Source of the DNA: Methanobacteriota archaeon
GTDB lineage: Archaea > Thermoplasmatota > Poseidoniia > Poseidoniales > Poseidoniaceae
Assembly: GCA_011524855.1 (NCBI GenBank)
Contig: WTJK01000053.1
Span: 10,550-46,411 of the forward strand
Direction of reading: 5' to 3'
DNA: 35,862 bases
Part shown: piece after piece, positions 15,371 through 23,826 of the stretch
How the letters are laid out: each line of letters begins with the position of its first letter
Numbering within the stretch: the first letter of the stretch is position 1
Position numbers and translations under genes: made by a program
The notes under the pieces: generated by a model
Databases searched by the model: none
Told to the model about the DNA's origin: nothing
The model's input: the letters and a program-made list of their open reading frames with translations, nothing else

Positions 15371-16576
15371 TTAGAACAACACGCCCCATGCGTGCTCTGC
15401 GTTCCCTCGCACCCAACCGTAGGACGAGCGGGTACGGACGCCGAACTCATCGCGTATGCTCAACGCTTCAAGCTCCAACGGGTACTCGTTGTAGGTCAAG
15501 TGGGACCACAAACCGCCGGCGGTGGGTTGGTCGAAGTGCCAATGGGCCCGCTCCACGGCCCGAACCCGGAGTTTAATCTCGGTTCGTCCGTTCCACATAC
15601 GAACGTCAAACGTAGGGAGCGGTGAACCGGGGTCCTGTCCGTGCAGTCCTTCAAGTTGGGATGACGCTGTTTTCTGGACTTCAACCCGGGCGAAACGTTC
15701 GGTTCGTTCGTTCTTGAGGTCGTGGAACAAGCCGCCTTGGGACAGCGAAATGTGTTGAATGTCGCGTTTCTTCCACGAACGAGGTGTCCTTGAGGTCATG
15801 GTGGGCGCCACGTGCGGCACGAACCAATCAAGGTAGGAACCGTCCTCAAAATGAAGGACGCCCCAATACCAAGGAGGCGACGGCGCTTGGACGCACACCT
15901 TCTGGAAGTAGGCTGTCCCCGTCACGTCTCGATCGTCGATTCGGCCATGGACTCGGGTGCCGTGCACGCGCAGGATGTCGTACCCCATGTCGGCGGCGTA
16001 GGTGGCTGTGGAGGGGCGAGCCCTTGACATGAGCGGGTTCCAGGGTGTCAAGGTCAATGCCATCGAGGCGGGGGCACCCTCAGCGACGGCGTCCTTGTCG
16101 CCCGCCAAACGGATCCAGAACGAGGAGCGGTCGCTGGTCAACCCCATGGAGAGGTCTTCGGGGTGGACGGGGATCACCGCGCCTCCCCCCTCTCCCTTGG
16201 CCTCGTCACCGGGCCATGCAGGGTGTTGGTCGGTCAAAGCCACCATGTTGCAGGTCTGCTTGATGTAGGGTTCGTGCATGCGCTGCCCGTCAAACCACCA
16301 CGCACAGACCATGCCATCGATGAGCAAGGCACCGTCTTGGTCGGCACCGGGTCGAGTGGTGGGTCGCCAAGGCGTGCCGTTCACGTCGACGTGGTCGTTG
16401 TCTTTGGTCGACCAAAGCACCATCAATTGTTGGCCCGCCGGTGCACCGCTGGGATCGTCCAGCATGACCAGCCACCACCACCAGTCCCACGTCAGGTGAC
16501 GGATGGGAGGGCGCGTGGCCAGGGTCCACATGCCGGCGAAATCACCGTCGAACCGCTGCATCGTGTTGTTCTGCAT
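15371..16576 (-). CDS. AttH/CrtC-like (lipocalin-type) protein, putative
   Basis: The 401-residue product is rich in Trp and beta strands and has no TM helix or obvious signal peptide. The stretch DVTGTAYFQKVC...PPWYWGVLHFEDGSYLDWF and the N-terminal WDWWWWLVML/AWWFDG repeats recall the two-domain beta-barrel fold of AttH and carotenoid 1,2-hydratase (CrtC) proteins. That assignment is by eye and weak. It starts 9 nt after the stop of an ABC permease, so it is probably the fifth gene of that operon; AttH proteins are known to travel with ABC transporters. No carotenoid gene is nearby, so a lipid-binding or lipid-modifying envelope role is the better guess. It may equally be a lineage-specific protein. 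Confidence 0.5.
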   Translation of the reverse strand: MQNNTMQRFDGDFAGMWTLATRPPIRHLTWDWWWWLVMLDDPSGAPAGQQLMVLWSTKDNDHVDVNGTPWRPTTRPGADQDGALLIDGMVCAWWFDGQRMHEPYIKQTCNMVALTDQHPAWPGDEAKGEGGGAVIPVHPEDLSMGLTSDRSSFWIRLAGDKDAVAEGAPASMALTLTPWNPLMSRARPSTATYAADMGYDILRVHGTRVHGRIDDRDVTGTAYFQKVCVQAPSPPWYWGVLHFEDGSYLDWFVPHVAPTMTSRTPRSWKKRDIQHISLSQGGLFHDLKNERTERFARVEVQKTASSQLEGLHGQDPGSPLPTFDVRMWNGRTEIKLRVRAVERAHWHFDQPTAGGLWSHLTYNEYPLELEALSIRDEFGVRTRSSYGWVRGNAEHAWGVLF

Positions 16577-16585
16577 GCGACGGCC

Positions 16586-17878
16586 TCAATCAATTTCTTT
16601 GGCTTTGAACAGGGCACCGCCAAGGAACCAGCACCCGGCGGCCTGAAACAGCAGCACGCCCAGCGAGACGATCATGGTGGGCAGCGGTGCCAACCCCAAG
16701 CCGGTGTCAGAAGCAAAGATCCGTAAGGCTTCTGCCCCTTCGAGGGGACCGTTGCCACCGCCCCACATCCCAACGGCGATCAGCAGGCCGGTGTCGCTCC
16801 AGGCCATGGCGGCCCCGGCATCGACGACGTTCATGGCCCACCCGATGACGGAAAACCGGAGAATGGCTGCATCGGGTGCGCCCAACGTGGTGAGGATCAT
16901 CCCCAATTCCCAGGCTGCAAAGGGCAACGCCAGCACGATCCCGTGTTTCCACATGACGCCCAAGAGACAAAACAAGTTCGCATAGACGAGCACGGCAAAC
17001 AGCGCAGCCAAGAGCACCGATAACCACACGCCGAGGTCCTGCCAGCGGAAGATGGCGTCACCGGGACCAACAAAACCAGTGATCACGGCAACGAGGCCCA
17101 CCAAGCCGATCATGTACGGCCAAGCGATGCCGAGGAAACCCAAGATCCGATAGAGAAACACCTCGGTGCGAGCGATGGGTTTGGCGAGCATGAAGTGCAT
17201 CGTGCCCGAGGTCATCTCGTCACGAATGAGGCCGGTGGCCATGAAGAGTGGGATGAAAATGCCCAGCAAGAAAACGAATCCGAACTTACCGATGGCCAAC
17301 ACGAAGGCTCGATGGGAGGCTTCCTTGGCGTAGGCTTCGTCGTCGGGGTCTTCGTCAACGTTCCCATCGGTTTCGACCACGGTGTTCCCGAAAAGGCCTG
17401 TGGACACCGCAATGTCGCAAGGGATGCCGTTCCTGTTGTCGTCCTTTTGTGAGGCGGTGCGGTCCTCACGGTCGCAATCCCCGTCGTCATCCACCCCGTA
17501 ACTTCCTTCAGCAAGGCTGTCCCAGTCGAAGTCGTCTTCGTTGACCCACACCGAACGGTCGTCCGGGGCGACGGGCGGGTCCAGCAGCCCTGGGTGGTCG
17601 GTCGAATCGAAGATATCGGTCCCGTAGAGACGCTCTTGACCGTTCGGGTAGCCGTCCTGGTCAAAGTCCGAGGCATCCCCGTCGTTGTCAACGGCGTCGT
17701 AATCCCGAACCATGGCATCGACGTAGAACATGGTCAAGACGCCCATGGCGAGCATGGCGACGCCGAGCACCACCCATGTACTCAGTCGCTTGCGTTGTTG
17801 ACGCAGCGTGAACTCCGCGACCGCCATCGCCTTCCGGTCGAGGCTACGCCACACAGAATTCGGTCGCTCACGGCTCAT
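16586..17878 (-). CDS. ABC-2 type permease with Asp-rich Ca-binding-like ectodomain
   Basis: The 430-residue permease has TM1 at about 34-54, then an insert of about 135 residues, then TM2 (about 193-215) and five or so more helices. The core LIRDEMTSGTMHFMLAKPIART is the usual ABC-2 coupling region. The insert has thrombospondin type-3-like features: DNDGDASDFDQDGYPNGQER followed by LYGTD (64-88), then DDDGDCDRED (130-139) and DDNRNGIPCD (146-155), the last resembling excalibur loops. Cys135 and Cys154 could form a disulfide, which places the loop outside the cell. Calcium binding is inferred from the motifs. The start ATG overlaps the stop of the preceding ATPase gene (ATGA), so translation is probably coupled. 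Confidence 0.8.
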   Translation of the reverse strand: MSRERPNSVWRSLDRKAMAVAEFTLRQQRKRLSTWVVLGVAMLAMGVLTMFYVDAMVRDYDAVDNDGDASDFDQDGYPNGQERLYGTDIFDSTDHPGLLDPPVAPDDRSVWVNEDDFDWDSLAEGSYGVDDDGDCDREDRTASQKDDNRNGIPCDIAVSTGLFGNTVVETDGNVDEDPDDEAYAKEASHRAFVLAIGKFGFVFLLGIFIPLFMATGLIRDEMTSGTMHFMLAKPIARTEVFLYRILGFLGIAWPYMIGLVGLVAVITGFVGPGDAIFRWQDLGVWLSVLLAALFAVLVYANLFCLLGVMWKHGIVLALPFAAWELGMILTTLGAPDAAILRFSVIGWAMNVVDAGAAMAWSDTGLLIAVGMWGGGNGPLEGAEALRIFASDTGLGLAPLPTMIVSLGVLLFQAAGCWFLGGALFKAKEID

Positions 17879-18867
17879 CAGGCGCCACCTCCCGTGAGGT
17901 AGGTGAGCAACGATTCGAGGTCGTCATCCGGGTTGTCAATTTCCCTGACACGATGTTCGCCTCGCACGATGATTCCGGGGAGCTCTGCGTGAAGTGCTCC
18001 AAAATGGTAGGTTTGGATGAGCAACTCGTCCGAACTGGGGAAACTCAACCCGTACACAGCAGGGTGATCAAGGATGTCCTTGGCCAAGTGCTTCACATCG
18101 TCGCCCACCAAACGAATGGTGTGGGGGATCTGGTCCAAGCGGTCTCGGATGGCATGCAGGTTGCCCAACGCGACCAGCTTGCCGTGGTGCACAATGACGA
18201 TCTGCTCGGTGATGCGTTCAATCTCGGAGAGGATGTGGCTGCTCACCAGCACCGTCCTGCCGAGTTTGCCCAATTCGCGAATGACGTTCATGATGGTCGT
18301 CCGAGCCAGCGGATCGCATCCCTGCAGCGGCTCGTCGAGCACGATCAGGTCGGGGTCGTTGACCAGGGCGTGGGCAATTTTGGTTCGTTGTCGCATGCCT
18401 TTGGAAAATCGACCAATTTCCTTGTTGGCCACGTCGCTCAAGCCCACGAAATCCAGCACCCGCAGGGCCTCTTTCTCCGCTTGAGGCTTTGTCATGCCGT
18501 GCAAGCGGGCGAAGGTGGCCACGAACTCCAGTGCTGTCATCCAATCGTGCATCTTTTCGTGTTCGGGGACAAAGCCAACCCTTGCGTAAGGAGCGGGGTT
18601 TTTCCAAGGGTCCTCCCCAAAGATGCGGACCTCGCCCGCAGACGGTCGAACCTTGCCCATCAGCAACTTGAACAGCGTGGATTTTCCAGCGCCGTTCAGT
18701 CCCAAAATACCGGTGACGCCTCCTGAGAGGCCGAGGGTGATGTTGCTCAGGGCGTGAATGCGTCCATAGGACTTTGAAACGCCGTTGAGGTAGACGATGG
18801 GGGCCGTGGTATCGGGTGTCCAGTCGGAGGAGCCTTCACGCCCTTGTTGGCTCATGTCCGGCATCAT
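17878..18867 (-). CDS. ABC transporter ATPase (second of cassette)
   Basis: With the ATG at 18867 the protein has 329 residues. It carries Walker A GLNGAGKST (56-64), signature FSKGMRQ (154-160), Walker B LIVLDEP (174-180) and a switch His in SSH. It belongs to the ABC-2/multidrug-type ATPases, with a C-terminal domain of about 100 residues after the nucleotide-binding domain. The D-loop reads LQGCDPLA, a Cys replacing the usual Leu. The frame is open further upstream (to 19020) but that lies inside the permease gene; the chosen ATG makes an ATGA overlap with its stop. It pairs with the permease at 16586-17878. Confidence 0.9.
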   Translation of the reverse strand: MMPDMSQQGREGSSDWTPDTTAPIVYLNGVSKSYGRIHALSNITLGLSGGVTGILGLNGAGKSTLFKLLMGKVRPSAGEVRIFGEDPWKNPAPYARVGFVPEHEKMHDWMTALEFVATFARLHGMTKPQAEKEALRVLDFVGLSDVANKEIGRFSKGMRQRTKIAHALVNDPDLIVLDEPLQGCDPLARTTIMNVIRELGKLGRTVLVSSHILSEIERITEQIVIVHHGKLVALGNLHAIRDRLDQIPHTIRLVGDDVKHLAKDILDHPAVYGLSFPSSDELLIQTYHFGALHAELPGIIVRGEHRVREIDNPDDDLESLLTYLTGGGA

Positions 18868-19880
18868 TCTCGCGTCACCTCCATGGAAGCGACCCTCGTG
18901 GCGAGGACGTAGAGTGCTGTGGCGTTCATGGCGATCAGCGCCACAAGCGAATAGGTCCAGGGATATTGGGTGTAGGTGGGCTGTGTGCCCATGATGGTTT
19001 GACCCACGTGCGCCAAGCAATCGTAGGGTGAAAACAAGTAGAGCACTTCACGTTCAAACAAATTTTTCACGATGCTGGCCATCGTTTTGGTACCAAACAG
19101 GATGGCCAACAGACCAATCCCGGGGAAGAACCGACCCCGTGAGACGCTGGACAGGCTCAGGCCGATGCTGGTGTAGGTGAAGATGAGCAGCACCCCTGCC
19201 AGCAGCCCGGCAACAAACATGGGGAACACGTCGACCATCCATGCCCAACCGCGTCCGAAAGCAAGGATCTCGGTGAGGAAATACAGGCAGTAGGTCAGCA
19301 GCACCACGATGGCTTGAATGAGCGCCACCGCCAGAAATTTCATTCCTACGTAGTCAAAACGGGAAACGGGTCGGGAAAAATACAGGGCAGATGTACCGTG
19401 TTGGCGGTCTTCGGAGATGACGCCACCGACCAACAGCGCCGCGATGAGGGGGTAGTAGAGGGTGTTGCGCGGGAAAAATCCGAGCACGTGTCCGTACAGG
19501 TTGTCACGACTCACGCCGAAGATGGTGTGAAGTTCGGACTCCCCAAACAGGCTGGACACCAAGGTCAGGGCAGCGTCGCCCATGGCGGCGAGGAAGGTGA
19601 TGAGAATGAAAATTCGTGTCGGCATCGACCACGGCCGATGACCTTTGGAAAACACACCCAGCACGTGGTGCCGAAGAATGGCCCAATTTCGCATCCAGCG
19701 CGGGTTGAGCGTGCCGTTCCATGGGGTGTAGTGTTGTTCGAAGATTTCACCGCTTGCCGCCGCTTGGGCGGTTTGCGCCGAGGCTTCCGTCTCGTCTCCG
19801 TCGTTGGCTCCCCATGCCACGTCCATGCGTGCTTGGCCCTGCACGGGGGCCTCCGGGTTGCTTCGTTCGTTCTGGCTCAC
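18864..19880 (-). CDS. ABC-2 type permease (first of cassette)
   Basis: The 338-residue membrane protein starts with a disordered, acidic 50-residue cytoplasmic stretch, then about six TM helices. The SEDRQHGTSALYFSRPVSRFDYVGMK segment is the typical ABC-2 coupling-helix region. It starts with GTG at 19880, overlapping the stop of the upstream ATPase gene (GTGA), and ends in an ATGA overlap with the next ATPase. The substrate is unknown. Unlike its neighbour permease it has no large ectodomain. Confidence 0.87.
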   Translation of the reverse strand: MSQNERSNPEAPVQGQARMDVAWGANDGDETEASAQTAQAAASGEIFEQHYTPWNGTLNPRWMRNWAILRHHVLGVFSKGHRPWSMPTRIFILITFLAAMGDAALTLVSSLFGESELHTIFGVSRDNLYGHVLGFFPRNTLYYPLIAALLVGGVISEDRQHGTSALYFSRPVSRFDYVGMKFLAVALIQAIVVLLTYCLYFLTEILAFGRGWAWMVDVFPMFVAGLLAGVLLIFTYTSIGLSLSSVSRGRFFPGIGLLAILFGTKTMASIVKNLFEREVLYLFSPYDCLAHVGQTIMGTQPTYTQYPWTYSLVALIAMNATALYVLATRVASMEVTRE

Positions 19881-20893
19881 GAGCCGGCACCTCCCATGGT
19901 TCGGGGCGCGTCAACCTGGCGCGCTTCAACGGGGTTGTTGAGCAGATCGTCGCTGGATTTCACGGCATAACCAAGGTTGTCCATGATCGCAAGGAAGAGG
20001 TCTTCCAGCGAGGCCTCGTATTCGTGCATTTTCCGAACCTGTGCGCCCACCTCGCTGGCGGCTTGAAGGATGTGGGATGTGGTGTCCTCCTCCGTGTGCG
20101 CGATGCGCATCACCCTGCCTTCGCGCCGAACCCTGAACCCTCGATCCTTGAGGGTGGCTTCGAGCGGACTGGCACCGCCCCAGACGTGAATCTCGATCTC
20201 TCGGTCAATGGCTTTGAGGTCTTCAATCCGTCCTTGAGCGGCCAACTTCCCTTTGTGGAGCAAGACGATGTTGTCGCACACCCGTTCGACATCGTCCATC
20301 AGATGGCTCGCCATGAGCACGGAGCGCTGTCCGTCGTGAACCATCGTGTTGAGGGTGGAGATCATGAAGTCCCTCGTTTTCATGTCCAACCCGTTGGACG
20401 GCTCGTCAGCGATGATGAGGTCCGGGTCATGGATGATGGCGCAGGCCAGTTTGGTGGCTTGCTTCATCCCGGTGGAAAAACTGCTGATTTCGCGGTAGCG
20501 CTGTTCACCCATCCCAACGAATTGCAACGCTTCGTGCGCACGGTTCAGTGCGACCTTTGGGTTCATGCCCAACAATTCGCCGGAATAACGTACCTGGTGG
20601 ATGGCGTCCATGCTTGGATTGAGGGCGTCGTACTCCGGCATGTAGCCGATGCGTTGGCGAATGGCAGGGCCTTGCGTTTGGATGTCGTAACCCAGCACGC
20701 TGCCTTCGCCTGAGGTGGCTGCTATCAGGCCGAGGATGGTCTTGAGGAAGGTGGATTTGCCTGCGCCGTTTTGCCCGAGCAGACCGGTGGCGCCGCGTGG
20801 AACGGACAGGTTGAGGTTGTCCAGCGCCACGTGTGGGCCGTAGGATTTGGTGAGCCCCTTGGTGTGGATGATAAGGTCATCCGGGGCGGACAT
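19877..20893 (-). CDS. ABC transporter ATPase (first of cassette)
   Basis: The 338-residue ATPase has Walker A GQNGAGKST (40-48), signature FSTGMKQ (139-145), Walker B LIIADEP (159-165), D-loop SNGLD and switch His in ASH. After the nucleotide-binding domain (about 1-225) follows a C-terminal domain ending in a low-complexity tail. It begins the four-gene run ATPase-permease-ATPase-permease, each joined by a 4-nt overlap. The gene starts 41 nt after the tgtA stop, across an inverted repeat, with no clear TATA box, so readthrough from tgtA is possible. Confidence 0.92.
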   Translation of the reverse strand: MSAPDDLIIHTKGLTKSYGPHVALDNLNLSVPRGATGLLGQNGAGKSTFLKTILGLIAATSGEGSVLGYDIQTQGPAIRQRIGYMPEYDALNPSMDAIHQVRYSGELLGMNPKVALNRAHEALQFVGMGEQRYREISSFSTGMKQATKLACAIIHDPDLIIADEPSNGLDMKTRDFMISTLNTMVHDGQRSVLMASHLMDDVERVCDNIVLLHKGKLAAQGRIEDLKAIDREIEIHVWGGASPLEATLKDRGFRVRREGRVMRIAHTEEDTTSHILQAASEVGAQVRKMHEYEASLEDLFLAIMDNLGYAVKSSDDLLNNPVEARQVDAPRTMGGAGS

Positions 20894-20919
20894 CGTGGTT
20901 CACGGTGTCAGCGGCGCCC

Positions 20920-20939
20920 CATGAAGGCTTGCCTTCATG
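20920..20939. repeat. Perfect inverted repeat at the tgtA stop
   Basis: A 9-bp inverted repeat (CATGAAGGC, TT, GCCTTCATG) spans the tgtA stop codon, about 27 nt before the first ABC ATPase start. As RNA it would form a short hairpin; as DNA it could be an operator. No T-run follows, so it is not a classical terminator. Confidence 0.5.
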
Positions 20940-23181
20940 CCTCAGGGGACGTTTCACCAACGCCCCCACGTGTCTTCACGGCGATGCCTTTGGTGAAGGT
21001 TTTCGCGTCCGACGCCGTGCTTTGGGAAACACCGTGGCCGAGGAACGTCCCATCGGCGTTCACGATGAGGCATGCTTCGCCTGGGTTCAACCAAGCATCG
21101 CAGGCTTGAATGAAGCCGTGAAACACGTTTCTCCCCTTGCGCACAAACGGTTCGGCGTCCTCGTTGACCACCACCACCGCAGGCCCACGATGGGCGCTGG
21201 TCAGCCATTCGCTGGACGGCATGCTGGCAGGCAAGGGGTCGGTTCGTTGAGCGAACAGTGCCGCAGCTCCTGCCGTGGACAGGGACAGACCTCCGTCGCG
21301 CAGACGCGGACTGAACCGGTGGACCCCATCAGCCCCGTTGATGTTCTTGACCCGGCCCTCTCGATTCACCACAAACGTTGCGCCGTCCATCAGCGCAACC
21401 GCTGTTGAACGGTCGGTGTTGTGCATCACCATCAGCTTGGCGAGTCCTTGCTCATGGCGAATGGCGGCCATGGCCGTGGCTCGCTCATCGTCGCTCAACG
21501 GCAGGTGGACGGATGGCGTCTCGCCGTGCCCGAGATGGGCCAGGGCCTCAGCCAGCCGATGCTTCATGCCGTCGCCAACGAGGTTGACCGTGGCCCACGG
21601 CACGCCGACCAACCCCAATCGAGCCAGTTCGGTTTCGAGCCACGCCGGTTCGGGCTCGTGTTGGAGCACCCACGGCGGTGCATCCAGATGAGCGAACGGG
21701 TTGAGATCTTCGAGGGAGGTTGGGACGATGCCAAGCGGGGTGAGGATGAGCAATTCGATCTCTGGGTGGTGGTGTTTGAGCCAGGGCAGCACCTCAGACA
21801 ACCGCTCTCGGAAAGGCCCGCGAATGCCGTGGAACACCACGGCTTGTTGTGCACCGGTGGGGGGCTCCCAGCGATGGTGGAGTTGATGACGCGCCTTTTG
21901 GATGGAGGGGCGAACAAAGGTGTCGTCCCCACCCCATTGGACGCCGCCTTGCCGTGGGGTCTGCTGAGCCCACACCAGCCAATCCCACTCCTCTTCCCAT
22001 GTGCCACGCTCGCCTTCTCGGTCCTTGCCCGATTCACGCTCGGAGCGGATGCGTCTGAAATCGGTCGGAGCCCGTCCGGGGGGGGTGGTCAACCAAAGGA
22101 AGGCCTCGCGTAGCGCAGGATGCTGATGGCTTCGTTGCTCGGCAAGTTGCCAAATCTTTCCGTCGCGAACCGCCTGCTTGCATCGCGCCAACTCCGCCAA
22201 GGTGACTTCGAGGTTGAAGTGAGCGAGCAGGTTCTCTCGTTCAGGCGGAGCCATGGCACGAACCTCGGCGGGTGTGAGATGGGCGACGCAGGGCATGATG
22301 AGCGGCCAATCGACCATCTCGTCGATGCGCTCCGTCCCCCAAGGGGTGAGCAGGCGACCGTCCCGTGCAAACAACGCGTATGCAGCGGAGTCAAACAGGT
22401 CAGCACCCAAAGCGATGGACATCGGAAACAGCATCGGATGTCCACAGCCAAACATGTGAACGGGGCGATGCGGTGGGAGCTGAGCAAGCGTGGCCATCAT
22501 GATTTTGGCGTAGTCCTTGTAGCGTTGTTGTTCCATCACCGGAACAATACCGCCAACCGGGTGGACAGCGAAGTTGTGTTGGCCCATGACGGTGGCGGAC
22601 AGCTGTCGAAGGTCGTGGTGTACGCCGCCCTGAATCGGTCCGTTCAACATGGTATCACCTGCTGCGTTGAGGCTCGCTTCAGCACGCCGTTCCGTTTCCT
22701 CCACCGCCTCTTTGACCTCGTTGCGGGTCATGTCGGGTCGAGAGAACACGTCCAGCATGGTCGCGATGTCGACACCGATGGTCCGTTGAAAGGTCACAAT
22801 GTCTTCGACGCCGACTTCCACGTCGCCGTACACGTAGGACTGAAACGTACCTGAATCGGTCATGATCACGCCTGGGAAATTCAACAGGTCGTGAACGCCC
22901 TTTTCCGTCGCATGCGCCTTGAGTTCATCGTGCTTCCAAACGATGTAGGAGTTGGTGATGAGGGCTTGAATGCCGTACCGATCCCACATGACGCGAGGCT
23001 CGATCGTTCGAATGTTGGGGTTGACCACGGGCAACAACGCCGGGGTCTCGAGAACGCCGTGGTGCGTGTGAAGGCGTCCCAGCCGTGCTCGGCCGTCGCG
23101 TTGGGTGACTTCGAACCGGCCGTGGTCTTGAGGGCGGCAGGGTTTCGGGTCCGATCTGGTGCTGTCTTGCCAAGCCGCCAT
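20935..23181 (-). CDS. tgtA: Archaeosine tRNA-guanine transglycosylase with altered zinc site
   Basis: TgtA swaps guanine 15 of archaeal tRNA for preQ0, the first step to archaeosine. With the ATG at 23181 (purine-rich GAGGGAG upstream) the protein has 748 residues; a GTG at 23241 would add 20. Catalytic Asp109 is in MTDSGTFQSYVYG and Asp264 in ADLFDSAAYALFARDGR, both as in the family. Then come the C1-type region with LTPLGIVPTSLEDLNP and a C-terminal PUA domain (VNADGTFLGHGV, final GIAVKTRGG). The segment that normally reads C-x-C-x2-C before a TP-x-E helix reads PLIMPCVAHLTPAEV here, and the later zinc His (ALHNL) is AHFNL. All four usual zinc ligands therefore appear replaced. It is longer than the Pyrococcus enzyme because of a charged insert at about 365-430. 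Confidence 0.92.
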   Translation of the reverse strand: MAAWQDSTRSDPKPCRPQDHGRFEVTQRDGRARLGRLHTHHGVLETPALLPVVNPNIRTIEPRVMWDRYGIQALITNSYIVWKHDELKAHATEKGVHDLLNFPGVIMTDSGTFQSYVYGDVEVGVEDIVTFQRTIGVDIATMLDVFSRPDMTRNEVKEAVEETERRAEASLNAAGDTMLNGPIQGGVHHDLRQLSATVMGQHNFAVHPVGGIVPVMEQQRYKDYAKIMMATLAQLPPHRPVHMFGCGHPMLFPMSIALGADLFDSAAYALFARDGRLLTPWGTERIDEMVDWPLIMPCVAHLTPAEVRAMAPPERENLLAHFNLEVTLAELARCKQAVRDGKIWQLAEQRSHQHPALREAFLWLTTPPGRAPTDFRRIRSERESGKDREGERGTWEEEWDWLVWAQQTPRQGGVQWGGDDTFVRPSIQKARHQLHHRWEPPTGAQQAVVFHGIRGPFRERLSEVLPWLKHHHPEIELLILTPLGIVPTSLEDLNPFAHLDAPPWVLQHEPEPAWLETELARLGLVGVPWATVNLVGDGMKHRLAEALAHLGHGETPSVHLPLSDDERATAMAAIRHEQGLAKLMVMHNTDRSTAVALMDGATFVVNREGRVKNINGADGVHRFSPRLRDGGLSLSTAGAAALFAQRTDPLPASMPSSEWLTSAHRGPAVVVVNEDAEPFVRKGRNVFHGFIQACDAWLNPGEACLIVNADGTFLGHGVSQSTASDAKTFTKGIAVKTRGGVGETSPEA

Positions 23182-23237
23182 GCTTCTCCCTCGGCCCGTG
23201 GAATATGAAGACCTCGCCTTTCCGGGGGACTCACACT

Positions 23238-23696
23238 TCACTCGGGTGGATCAACGAACTCCACGGCACCGTGGGCCAGGATGAACTCTCGACCAAGGTC
23301 GTCAAACGTGTCCAAGAGACTTGTGGAAAACCGAACCCGTTCCACTTCAGGGTCGTTCTCAAGGTCCGTTTTCACACCTTCGAGCGTCCCGGGTGCGGCG
23401 CCACAGGAGAGACAGGCGCCGGTCAGATCAAGCACCAAATCAAGTCCCGACGTTCCCGTTGCCCACGCTGTCAGGGCCACCCCTCCGCCGTGCCCGTCCA
23501 AGGCGGCCCGAACAGGTCCCAGCCGCGCGAGCAGGGCTGGAACGGCATGCACCGTGTCCATGACCGAAGCGAGCGAGAGGTTGCGCAACCGTGTTTCCTC
23601 CTCGGGGTCCACGGTTTCGGCAATGCGTCGGTGGGCTTCGGCCTCCATGGCTGCTTTTGCCTCAGCAGCGTATTTGGCCACGAGGTCGTCGTCCAT
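23238..23696 (-). CDS. NifU C-terminal domain-like Fe-S scaffold protein
   Basis: The 152-residue product has an N-terminal helical segment (1-60) and a NifU-type C-terminal domain: LGPVRAALDGHGGGVAL (59-75), then LDLVLDLTGACLSCGAAPGT with Cys95 and Cys98 (C-x2-C), and TLEGVK followed by PEVERVRF. Domains of this type (Nfu) carry a 4Fe-4S cluster on the two cysteines and hand it to target proteins. The gene is divergent from the suf operon, which supports that role. Downstream, tgtA begins close by or with a GTGA overlap. Confidence 0.85.
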   Translation of the reverse strand: MDDDLVAKYAAEAKAAMEAEAHRRIAETVDPEEETRLRNLSLASVMDTVHAVPALLARLGPVRAALDGHGGGVALTAWATGTSGLDLVLDLTGACLSCGAAPGTLEGVKTDLENDPEVERVRFSTSLLDTFDDLGREFILAHGAVEFVDPPE

Positions 23697-23794
23697 ACGG
23701 TCGCCAGCACGCGGTGGGCTTCAAGCCTTGTTGCTTGGCCTTCGGTTCAACGTCGACCTGCAAAAAACGCCGCCTTGCTCGGCATTACATCCAT

Positions 23795-23801
23795 TGATAA
23801 A
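23795..23801 (+). promoter_or_regulatory. TATA-like box of the suf operon
   Basis: TGATAAA is centred about 23-29 nt before the candidate sufC start codons (23821, 23827). A GGGGAGG stretch at 23814-23820 could also act as a ribosome binding site for the ATG at 23827. Confidence 0.45.
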
Positions 23802-23826
23802 GGTGTGACGAGAGGGGAGGATGAGG

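Noticed and set aside
18868-19020. N-terminal extension of the second ABC ATPase
   Set aside because: It lies inside the upstream permease gene and is not ATPase-like; the ATGA overlap start is better.
20935-23241. TgtA as an ArcS (TgtA2) paralogue
   Set aside because: Both transglycosylase catalytic aspartates are present, so it is the guanine-exchanging enzyme despite the changed zinc site.
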